Part shown: positions 28,045-35,095 of the stretch, piece after piece
Layout of the letters: every line of letters starts with the position of its first letter
Numbering within the stretch: the stretch's first letter is position 1
Assembly (NCBI GenBank): GCA_016235455.1
Contig: JACRKZ010000067.1
Location: 62,001 to 126,000, forward strand
DNA length: 64,000 nt
From: Armatimonadota bacterium
GTDB lineage: Bacteria > Armatimonadota > UBA10988
Direction: 5' to 3'
Program-made: the position numbers and the translations under genes
Notes under the pieces: model-generated
Database searches by the model: none
Seen by the model: the letters and a program-made list of their open reading frames with translations, nothing else
What the model was told of the DNA's origin: nothing

Positions 28045-28125
28045 ATCATCCACAGATTACGCAGATTACGCAGATTGCGGCAATCAGGTTGCTCATCTGC
28101 GTAATCTGCGCAATCTGTGGATGAT
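28045..28125. repeat. CAGATTACG-type palindromic repeat, copy 2 (best copy)
   Basis: Arms 28045-28075 and 28095-28125 are reverse complements over 31 bp with one mismatch, around a 19-nt loop. Each arm is built of three CAGATT(A/G)CG units. It occupies the whole gap between the convergent pcrA and gpmI stops, so it may act as a bidirectional terminator. Confidence 0.85.
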
Positions 28126-28127
28126 TG

Positions 28128-29747
28128 CTAGAACAGGCTGACGCCCGTCATCTCCGCCGGTTGCGGCAGGCCGAGCATCTTGAGCAGCGTGGGCGCGACA
28201 TCGCCCAGGCAGCCACCTTCGCGCAGCTCGGTGCCGACCAGCGCGTCATCCATGATCAGCGCCGGCGTCAGGTTGTAGGTGGTGTGCTGCGTGTGCGGCA
28301 CGAGCAGCGAGTAGTCCAGCGTGCCATCGGGCTTGCGGACCATGTCATACGCGATCATCTCTTCGCTGTTGCCGTGGTCGGCGGTGATGAGCGCGCGGCC
28401 GCCCAGCTCGCGGACCTTGGCCAGCACTCGGCCCAGGCAGGTGTCGACCGCCTCGCAGGCCTTCACGGCAGCTTCGAGGATACCCGTATGGCCGACCATG
28501 TCGGGGTTGGCGAAGTTGACCACGGCCAGGTCGAAGCGCTCGATGTTGTCGACAATGGCGCCGGCCAGCTTGAACGCGCTCATCTCGGGCTGCAGGTCGT
28601 AGGTGGCCACCAGCGGCGACTTGACCAGGATGCGCTCCTCGCCCGGATACGGCTGCTCGAACTGGTTGTTGAGGAAGAACGTGACGTGCGCGTACTTCTC
28701 GGTCTCCGCCGCGCGCAGTTGCGACAGGCCCGCGGCCGAGACCACTTCACCCAGGATGTTCCGGGGGCGTTCGCGCTTGAAGGCAAACGGGATGGTCAGC
28801 GCCGCCTCGTACTGGCACATGGTGGCCAGCGTCATGTCCAGCTTGCCGCCGGTGGGGAACTCGTCGAATTCGGGCCGGTGCAGCGGGTAGAGGATCTGTC
28901 GCGGGCGGTCGCCGCGGAAGTTGAAGACGATCAGCGCGTCGCCATCGCGGAAGCGCGGCGCCGGCTGGCCATCGGCCCCGGTGATCAGCCGCGGCTTCAT
29001 GAACTCGTCGTATTCCTTGGTATCGCCGGTGGCGTAGGCCGCTTCGATGGCCGCCGTGGCGGTGGGGAAGGTCTGGAACTCGATGTCGGCCAGGTCGCCG
29101 GTGGTCTGGCGGTTCTCGCCGTGGACCAGGGCGTCGTAAGCCAACTGCGTGCGCGCCCAGCGCTTGTCGCGGTCCATGGCCCAGTAGCGGCCCATGACCG
29201 TGGCGATGCGGCCCCAGCCGGTCTCGGCGATGTGCTTCTCGACGACCTGCACGAAACCCAGGCCGGAGCGCGGGTCGGTGTCACGGCCGTCCATGACCGC
29301 ATGGAACAGCACCTGCTCGGGTTTGAGCCCGGCCCGGCGACCCAGGTCGATGAGCGCGAGGTAGTGCTTCTCGGAGCTGTGCACGCCGCCGTCGGAGGTC
29401 AGGCCCATGAGGTGCAGGTTGCCACCCGACTGCTTGACCCGCTCCACCGCCGCGACGAACGCGGGCTTGTCAAAGAAGCTACCGTCGTCGATGGCTTTGT
29501 CGATGAACAGGATCTCCTGGAACACGGTGCGCCCGGCGCCCAGGTTCTCGTGGCCGACCTCGCTGTTGCCCATCAGCCCTTCGCGCAGGCCGACAGACTC
29601 GCCCTGGCACCGCAGCAGCGTGTGCGGGTACTTGGCGGTCAGCGCATCCCAGTTGGGCGTGCGCGCCAGCCGGATGGCGTTGGCGTAGCTGTGCGGGTTG
29701 TAGCCCCAGCCGTCCAGGATGCACAAAAGCAGCGGTTGCTTGGCCAT
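28128..29747 (-). CDS. gpmI: 2,3-bisphosphoglycerate-independent phosphoglycerate mutase
   Basis: 539 residues, slightly longer than the usual 510-515. The alkaline-phosphatase-fold phosphatase domain has LCILDGWGYNP and the catalytic S62 in MGNSEVGHENLGAGR. The phosphotransferase domain has HAVMDGRDTDPRSG and FNFRGDRPRQ, and the metal ligands recur in NFANPDMVGHTG and TADHGNSEEM. It interconverts 3- and 2-phosphoglycerate in glycolysis with Mn2+. It has its own promoter (29770-29797) and ends in the palindromic repeat. Confidence 0.97.
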   Translation of the reverse strand: MAKQPLLLCILDGWGYNPHSYANAIRLARTPNWDALTAKYPHTLLRCQGESVGLREGLMGNSEVGHENLGAGRTVFQEILFIDKAIDDGSFFDKPAFVAAVERVKQSGGNLHLMGLTSDGGVHSSEKHYLALIDLGRRAGLKPEQVLFHAVMDGRDTDPRSGLGFVQVVEKHIAETGWGRIATVMGRYWAMDRDKRWARTQLAYDALVHGENRQTTGDLADIEFQTFPTATAAIEAAYATGDTKEYDEFMKPRLITGADGQPAPRFRDGDALIVFNFRGDRPRQILYPLHRPEFDEFPTGGKLDMTLATMCQYEAALTIPFAFKRERPRNILGEVVSAAGLSQLRAAETEKYAHVTFFLNNQFEQPYPGEERILVKSPLVATYDLQPEMSAFKLAGAIVDNIERFDLAVVNFANPDMVGHTGILEAAVKACEAVDTCLGRVLAKVRELGGRALITADHGNSEEMIAYDMVRKPDGTLDYSLLVPHTQHTTYNLTPALIMDDALVGTELREGGCLGDVAPTLLKMLGLPQPAEMTGVSLF

Positions 29748-29769
29748 TTGACGTCCTTCTTGGGCTGGT

Positions 29770-29797
29770 AGCGTAGCATGGGGCGGTTGGGTGTCAA
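29770..29797 (-). promoter_or_regulatory. Sigma70 promoter of gpmI
   Basis: On the minus strand TTGACA (29797-29792), a 16-nt spacer and TACGCT (29775-29770), 22 nt before the gpmI ATG. AAGGACG lies just before the start. Confidence 0.65.
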
Positions 29798-29854
29798 GGA
29801 TTCCGCCCGGCGGCGCCGGCCCCTGGGGTCATTGTGAGGCGAGGTGGGCAACGG

Positions 29855-30937
29855 TCAGGCTGGCGGCGCGGTGGGTAGGCCGTGCTCGGCCATCAGCCGG
29901 CGCCATTCGTTGCGTGCGTCGAGCCGTCGAATGCCGCACAGTGCCGCGAAGTGCGGCCAGACCTCGGGAGGATGGCCGATGGCGCTGCGGCACAGCAACT
30001 GCCAGCCGGCCTCTTGGCGGCCGGCGTGGTAGACGGCCCACGACCAGACCACCTCGGCCAGCCAGCATCCCTCATCGAGCGCCAAGGCCTGCCGGGCCTG
30101 GTCGATGGCAGCGTCGTATTGTTTCAGAATAAGCAGCGACCACGCCCAGTTGGCGTGCGACCAGGCATAGTCGGGCCGCGCCGCGCAGTCCTCATCGAAG
30201 TGGGCGATGGCCTCCACTTGGCGGCGCAGCGCGCTGAGCGCCATGCCCCAGTAACCGTGCCCACCATGCACCAGCGGCCCGAGCCGGGCAGCGGCCTCGA
30301 ACTGGGCAACGGCCTCTTCGTGCAGGTTCCATTGGCCCAACACGATGGCCCGGAACTCCCGAACGTGCACGCTTTCGCTGCCGGATGGCAGCAACTCGTC
30401 GAGCAGCCGCCGTGATTCGGGTGTCTCGCCTGCCTGGCTCAGCGCGCCAGCCATCTCGTTCCACAGGAACGTGGCCTTGGGCAGCAACGCGATGACTGTC
30501 GGGTAGTGCCGGGCGGCAGCGAGATACTCACCCGCGCCCACCAACGACAAGGCCCACAACCTACGGATGGCACCGTTCTGGGGCTCAGCGGCGGCAGCCC
30601 TCTCGAACAGGGCCACCGCGCGAGGGTAGTCTCCCGCCTGGCGCATGCATTCCGCCCAACCGTCACCCATCGGTTCTTCGTCTGGAACGTGCTGCTCGCG
30701 CCATGCGTTGGCCCGGTCGAGCAGGCCCGTGGCTCGCTCGCGGCTCTCATCGTCGCCTTCGCGGATCATCAGACCGGCTTCGGCGAGCAGGCGGTAGTCC
30801 TCGTCGCCCGCGGCCGACGCCTGAGTAAGCATCGCCCACAGGTGGTGCTCGCACGCCTCACCATCCACCGACCACAGGCGCAGCGCCTCGTTGAAGACCT
30901 TCCACATCGCCGCCACGCGCTCGGCCCGCTCCGCCAT
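29855..30937 (-). CDS. TPR-repeat protein
   Basis: A 360-residue soluble protein. A Trp-containing helical N-terminus (about 1-60) is followed by TPR pairs such as GDYPRAVALFERAAAAEPQN, GQWNLHEEAVAQFEAAARLGP and KQYDAAIDQARQALALDEG. It likely scaffolds protein contacts. The ATG at 30937 has AGGAGGGG upstream; the longer frame runs through non-coding sequence. It shares a general plan (odd N-terminal domain plus TPRs) with the protein at 49369 but is not clearly a close paralog. Function unknown. Confidence 0.75.
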   Translation of the reverse strand: MAERAERVAAMWKVFNEALRLWSVDGEACEHHLWAMLTQASAAGDEDYRLLAEAGLMIREGDDESRERATGLLDRANAWREQHVPDEEPMGDGWAECMRQAGDYPRAVALFERAAAAEPQNGAIRRLWALSLVGAGEYLAAARHYPTVIALLPKATFLWNEMAGALSQAGETPESRRLLDELLPSGSESVHVREFRAIVLGQWNLHEEAVAQFEAAARLGPLVHGGHGYWGMALSALRRQVEAIAHFDEDCAARPDYAWSHANWAWSLLILKQYDAAIDQARQALALDEGCWLAEVVWSWAVYHAGRQEAGWQLLCRSAIGHPPEVWPHFAALCGIRRLDARNEWRRLMAEHGLPTAPPA

Positions 30938-31148
30938 GCCCGACCCCTCCTGCCTGGGCCAAACATAGCACACGCGAACCACCACAACCACCCGACGGCG
31001 CCCTACCGGCCCAGGCGAGTCGCGCACTGGTCTGGGTACATTCGGGCGGATATGGAGCGGTTTGGCCGAACCTGTGCCAAACTGTTGTTTGAGGCCTGCG
31101 CGTGCGCGACGTTTGACGACCGTTGGGACACTCCCCGGAGTACGATCA

Positions 31149-31304
31149 ATGGACAAGCATGTCAAGCAAGCCAACTGCCCCAAGGGCGGGCCGCACCGCT
31201 GGGTCACCACCACCGCCGCCGGCACCATGAGCTGCGACAAGTGTGGCAAGAAGAAGCAGGTCAGCACCAAGGGCACGCGCAAGCCCGTCGCCGACCCCGA
31301 GTAG
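31149..31304 (+). CDS. 51-residue zinc-ribbon-like small protein
   Basis: A tiny Lys-rich protein. It has one early Cys (NCPKGGPHRW) and a CDKC pair (TMSCDKCGKKKQ), with His between, which could bind one zinc. CCCCGGAG lies 8 nt before the ATG. It is in the gap between divergent TPR and HEAT genes, and coding compositions such as CCAAGGGC and CGCAAGCCC look native. It resembles small zinc-finger domain proteins of unknown role. The longer in-frame extension upstream has no ribosome site. Confidence 0.5.
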   Translation: MDKHVKQANCPKGGPHRWVTTTAAGTMSCDKCGKKKQVSTKGTRKPVADPE

Positions 31305-31377
31305 CGTCCAACCCGGATTCGTGTACACGGTAGCGCCACGGGCAAGGTAGAACCAGCAGCATCCCCGGAGTCTGGTT

Positions 31378-33012
31378 GTGGCCAAGTCGCTGTGTCGCCT
31401 CGTCGTGTCACTGGCCGTGCTGACAGCGTGCTCGGCGCCGTCGGCTGATGCCTACCCCGTTGCCTACGCCCTCAGCCTGAGCGACCTGACCGCCAAGGCT
31501 GACGTCGTGGCCAAGGTCGAGGTCGTCAGCGGCGCGGCCGTTGCCGACCCGTGGTTCACGCCGGTCGGCGGTTTCGTCGCGCGCGCGACCACCATGCGTC
31601 CCATCGCCTGTTACCGCGGCGGCCCGCTGCCCGAGCGCTTCACCTTCCGCCACTACGCGCCGGCCGCCGAGAGCGGGCCGATGATGTACATGCCGCAGTG
31701 GTACAAGTTTGCCGACGCGCGCTGCTACCTGGTCTGGGCCGCCAGGACCGACCAGCCCGGCGTACTTAGGCAGATGGAGAAGGGCCATCGCACCCAGGAG
31801 GATCAGGGCGTCGTGCTGTGCGCCGATGCCGATCCGCACCTTGGCCTGAGCGTCGACCGCGTCGTTCTGGCCGAACTCACCGGCCTGCTGCGTGGCCGCG
31901 AGGTCGCCGACGTGCTCTATGGGCTGGACCACCTCGACGAGTTCACCAGCAAGTCGCGCGACGGTAAGCCTGACTTCGTCCTGGGTGACGCTCTGCCCGC
32001 GGTGCTGCCGCTCATCCGCGATGCGCGCGACGATGTGGCCAAGCGCGCCATCACCTTCATCGGCGGGCACAACCCCTACCTCTCGCCCGGCGATGCCACC
32101 TTCTGGCTGGCCTCGGTGGCGGGCGCCAACCTGCCGGGTCTCGGCCCACGCGACCTGACCGCGGCCAACGCCGCCGGCCAGGCCTACTGGCGCCAGTTGG
32201 CCGCGGTGGCCGACAGCCGGCGCGGCGCGACGGTGCGCGCGGCCGCCATCCGGGCGCTAGGCCACGCCAAGGTGCCCGAGCTGGCACCCCTGGCCCGCCG
32301 CTGGGCCGCCGACGCCGATCCGACCGTCCGCGCCGCGGCAGCGGTGCTGTTGGCCGACTATCCCGACCAGGTGCCGCTGCTGCGCACGCTGACCAGCGAC
32401 AAGCAGGCCGCCGTGCGCGCCGGCGCGGCGCAGGCGGTCGGCTTCGGCCAGATGACCGCGCTGCTGCCCGAGCTGGCACGGCTGCTGGACGACCCCGAGA
32501 CGTCGGTGAGTTCGGCCGCCGCGGCCAGCCTGCTGTCGTTCCCGCTGACCGCCAGCCGGACGATACTCACCGCGCGGGCCGGCCAGGCGCAGTGGGGCTG
32601 CCTGTTCGTCAATGCGCTGGCCAAGGAGGAGCCGGGCCGGTACCTGACGCAGCTCGCCCAGATCGTGCGCACCGGTCCGCAGCCCGAGGGCTGGTGGGGC
32701 GGCCGCATCCCCTGGGGCGAGAGCTGGGACATCCTCTTCGCGTATACCAAGCGGCAGGACGAGGACGTGCTGCGCCTCGGTGGGCTGGACGAGGTGCTCG
32801 ACGCGCTCGAGTCACCCGCCCGGCCGGCCGGCGCAGCGCCCAGCTACTACAGCTCCTCGGAGCCGCGCGACCTGTATGCGCTGTACGTGCAGCGCGGGCT
32901 CACCGCGCGCGCCAAGGCGTTCAGAGAGCGCTGCGTCAAGGCCATGAGCTATGACATCGACCAGTACTTCCGGCAGGTCGATGCGAATCCGGGGCTGTAC
33001 CGGCGGGAGTAG
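31378..33012 (+). CDS. HEAT-repeat protein, exported, possible lipoprotein
   Basis: A 544-residue protein with an N-terminal signal and a possible lipobox (AVLTAC, Cys at 19). Residues about 25-200 form a beta-rich domain (RFTFRHYAP, MYMPQWYKFADARCYLVWAA) of unknown type. Residues about 205-420 are HEAT repeats (RRGATVRAAAIRALGHAKVPELAPLARRW, DPTVRAAAAVLLADY, and so on). The C-terminus is unassigned. GTG start with CCCCGGAG upstream. Its stop is 2 nt from that of the convergent PadR gene. It probably works in the envelope; role unknown. Confidence 0.75.
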   Translation: MAKSLCRLVVSLAVLTACSAPSADAYPVAYALSLSDLTAKADVVAKVEVVSGAAVADPWFTPVGGFVARATTMRPIACYRGGPLPERFTFRHYAPAAESGPMMYMPQWYKFADARCYLVWAARTDQPGVLRQMEKGHRTQEDQGVVLCADADPHLGLSVDRVVLAELTGLLRGREVADVLYGLDHLDEFTSKSRDGKPDFVLGDALPAVLPLIRDARDDVAKRAITFIGGHNPYLSPGDATFWLASVAGANLPGLGPRDLTAANAAGQAYWRQLAAVADSRRGATVRAAAIRALGHAKVPELAPLARRWAADADPTVRAAAAVLLADYPDQVPLLRTLTSDKQAAVRAGAAQAVGFGQMTALLPELARLLDDPETSVSSAAAASLLSFPLTASRTILTARAGQAQWGCLFVNALAKEEPGRYLTQLAQIVRTGPQPEGWWGGRIPWGESWDILFAYTKRQDEDVLRLGGLDEVLDALESPARPAGAAPSYYSSSEPRDLYALYVQRGLTARAKAFRERCVKAMSYDIDQYFRQVDANPGLYRRE

Positions 33013-33014
33013 CG

Positions 33015-33563
33015 TCAGGGCAGCGCTCGCAGCCGCTCGATGGCCTGTTCGGCCCAGGCCAGCTCGGCCACAAGATGCGCCTTGCCGCTGTCCAGCGTGA
33101 GCTGCCAGAACAGCCTCATGCGCTCGGTGCCCAGGCTAGCATAGCGCCCGGCCACGTTGTCCTGCACCTCACCGCTGAGATGCGCCAGCGCGTCGCGCAT
33201 CTGGGCCACATGCTGCTCGAACAGGGCGATGATCTCCTCGTTGGGCAGGTGATGGGCGAAGAACACCTGCACCAGCCAGGCGCTGCGGCCGTGGGGCCCC
33301 GTCGGCGGCGAGGCCAGCCAGGCACGCAGGTCGGCCAGGCCGGCCTCGGTCAAGTGGTAGACCTTGCGGTCGGGCAGGTCGGTCTGCGGCACCACCTCCA
33401 CGCGCAGCAGGCCCTCGTCGGCCATGTCGCGCAGCGTGCGGTAGATCTGGCTCTGGGTGGCCGGCCAGAAGTTGCGCACCGAGTCATCGAACATCTTCTT
33501 CAGGTCGTAGCCGGTCATCGGCCCGTACGACAGGAAGCCCTGGATGGCATGTGCCAGCGACAC
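33015..33563 (-). CDS. PadR-family transcriptional regulator
   Basis: 182 residues. The winged helix (about 8-90) shows AIQGFLSYGPMTGYDLKKMF, FWPATQSQIYRTLRDMADEGLL and VYHLTEAGLADLRAWL. The C-terminal helices (about 95-178) match the Vir_act_alpha_C dimerisation domain. PadR proteins usually repress a nearby detoxification or efflux gene. It lies 18 nt after the flavodoxin-fold oxidoreductase, so it is probably co-transcribed with and represses that operon through the palindrome at 34981. Confidence 0.92.
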   Translation of the reverse strand: MSLAHAIQGFLSYGPMTGYDLKKMFDDSVRNFWPATQSQIYRTLRDMADEGLLRVEVVPQTDLPDRKVYHLTEAGLADLRAWLASPPTGPHGRSAWLVQVFFAHHLPNEEIIALFEQHVAQMRDALAHLSGEVQDNVAGRYASLGTERMRLFWQLTLDSGKAHLVAELAWAEQAIERLRALP

Positions 33564-33581
33564 AGCGAACTCCTCTCGGCC

Positions 33582-34952
33582 TCAGCCCTGCTCCACCGCG
33601 CGCTGGTGGCCCTTGACCATCTCGGCCCGCATGCGGTTCTGGATCTCCGTGCGCACCCGAGCGCTGCGGGTCAGCAGCATCATGACCGCGTTCAGCGCGC
33701 GCGTCTTCCAGTCGCGCTGCGGGAAGTCATAGTAGCCCAGTCGCCGGTAGGCGCGATGGTCGGCCTGGAAAACCCAGCGCAGCCGACCAAAGACCTCGTC
33801 GCGGAACAGCTTGTGAGCCGCGACGCCCAGGAACGTCTTGGGCTGCACCCAACTGTCGGCCGCTGCCTGCGCCAGGCGCTGCGCCACGCTGTCCAGCAAG
33901 CCGTCCAGGCCGTCGTTCTCATCGGAGACGATGTCGACCAGGTTGGCCTGCTGCAACTGCACCCAGGCCTCGAGCTGCTCGCGCAAACCGGGCAGATGAG
34001 CGGCCGGCCCCGACAGCAACACGGCGAACTGGCGGCCGATGAGGTGCGGCGCGTGGTTGAGGAAGAAGCTGCGGTCGAAGAACTGCCGCCAGCGCGACGA
34101 CAGATTGCGATCGACGATGCGCGCCGCGAGCACGATGATGTCCGCGCGCTGCAGCTTCTCGCGATGGAATGCGATGTAGTCGTCCTTGCCCTCGAACACG
34201 CACTGGTTGTCATAGGCGCAGTGGCAGCAGCCCTGGCAGCCGGCGCTGATGCGCAGGTCGTTGAGGTTGACCACCTCGGCCTGGTCACCCCAAGCCTCGG
34301 CCATCCGCCGCACCATGCCCGCCAGCGGCTCGTTTGCGTCGTGGTGGTCGGTGACGATGAGCACGCGGCGCCCGCGGGCGTCCACCCTCGTCGCCGGGGC
34401 GCCGGGCGCATATGCGGCCACCGTGCCCGGCAATGGCGCGGTCTGCCGCGCCGCAGGTCGGCCCTCCGTCGCGGCGGTCAGCACGTCGAGCCCGAACCGG
34501 CGCGCCGCGGCCTGACCCGCGGGCGTGGGCAGGTCGTCCATGTCCGCGCTCAGCCCGCCCAAGTACCGCATGCCCAGATCGTCGATGATGCCGCGCAGGT
34601 AGGCGTGGGCCGTGTGGTCGTAGAAGTGGATGGACGTGGTCACCACAGCCGCGGCCTTGCCCGCGAAGGCGTCAGCCGCGCCGCGCTCGCCGATCAACTC
34701 GATGAAGCGCTTGTACTGCGAGCAGACCAGCATGTAGTACACCGGGCACGACCAGATGACCAGGTCGGCGCCGCGCACTTCGTCGATGACCTCGGCCCAG
34801 CGCTGCTCATCGCGCTCGAGCACCGCGATCCGGTGTGCCACATTCAGGTAGTGCCAGTCGTGGCCCTCTTGCTGCTTCGACACATAGCGCACCGTCTGCA
34901 ACGTCACGCTGTCATCGCCCTTGGGGCTGCCGTTCAACACCACGATCCTCAT
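33582..34952 (-). CDS. Tandem flavodoxin-fold NAD(P)H-dependent oxidoreductase
   Basis: A 456-residue protein with two flavodoxin-like (FMN-reductase family) domains in tandem. Domain 1 (about 1-190) begins RIVVLNGSPKGDDS and has DLVIWSCPVYYML. Domain 2 (about 200-380) begins RVLIVTDHHDAN and has a Cys cluster CQGCCHCAYDNQC (about 244-256) and ADIIVLAARIV. The Cys cluster is like that of iron-sulfur-linked flavodoxin-type reductases. The C-terminus is basic and helical. It probably reduces quinones, nitro or other electrophiles under PadR control. The ATG at 34952 has GGGAGCGAG before it. Confidence 0.8.
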   Translation of the reverse strand: MRIVVLNGSPKGDDSVTLQTVRYVSKQQEGHDWHYLNVAHRIAVLERDEQRWAEVIDEVRGADLVIWSCPVYYMLVCSQYKRFIELIGERGAADAFAGKAAAVVTTSIHFYDHTAHAYLRGIIDDLGMRYLGGLSADMDDLPTPAGQAAARRFGLDVLTAATEGRPAARQTAPLPGTVAAYAPGAPATRVDARGRRVLIVTDHHDANEPLAGMVRRMAEAWGDQAEVVNLNDLRISAGCQGCCHCAYDNQCVFEGKDDYIAFHREKLQRADIIVLAARIVDRNLSSRWRQFFDRSFFLNHAPHLIGRQFAVLLSGPAAHLPGLREQLEAWVQLQQANLVDIVSDENDGLDGLLDSVAQRLAQAAADSWVQPKTFLGVAAHKLFRDEVFGRLRWVFQADHRAYRRLGYYDFPQRDWKTRALNAVMMLLTRSARVRTEIQNRMRAEMVKGHQRAVEQG

Positions 34953-34980
34953 CACTCGCTCCCTATGCCACCAAAGGCAT

Positions 34981-34998
34981 ATAGCACATATGCACTAT
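34981..34998. promoter_or_regulatory. Probable PadR operator, ATAG-N2-CATATG-N2-CTAT
   Basis: An 18-bp palindrome (ATAGCACATATGCACTAT) with 14 of 18 positions symmetric, in an unusually AT-rich patch 28 nt before the oxidoreductase start and about 50 nt before the -35 of the divergent gene. Its position fits autorepression by the PadR protein. Confidence 0.6.
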
Positions 34999-35045
34999 GA
35001 CACTAATGGTATACAAGGCACCACGTCGTGTCAAGCGCGATCTGG

Positions 35046-35075
35046 TTGACTTAGAGAGTCAGCCTGGGCTACGCT
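35046..35075 (+). promoter_or_regulatory. Sigma70 promoter of the glycosidase-like gene
   Basis: TTGACT (35046-35051), an 18-nt spacer and TACGCT (35070-35075), 20 nt before the ATG at 35096. This promoter is the reason for choosing that start rather than an upstream ATG at 34997. Confidence 0.6.
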
Positions 35076-35095
35076 CGGCGGCATCGAGCCCGACC

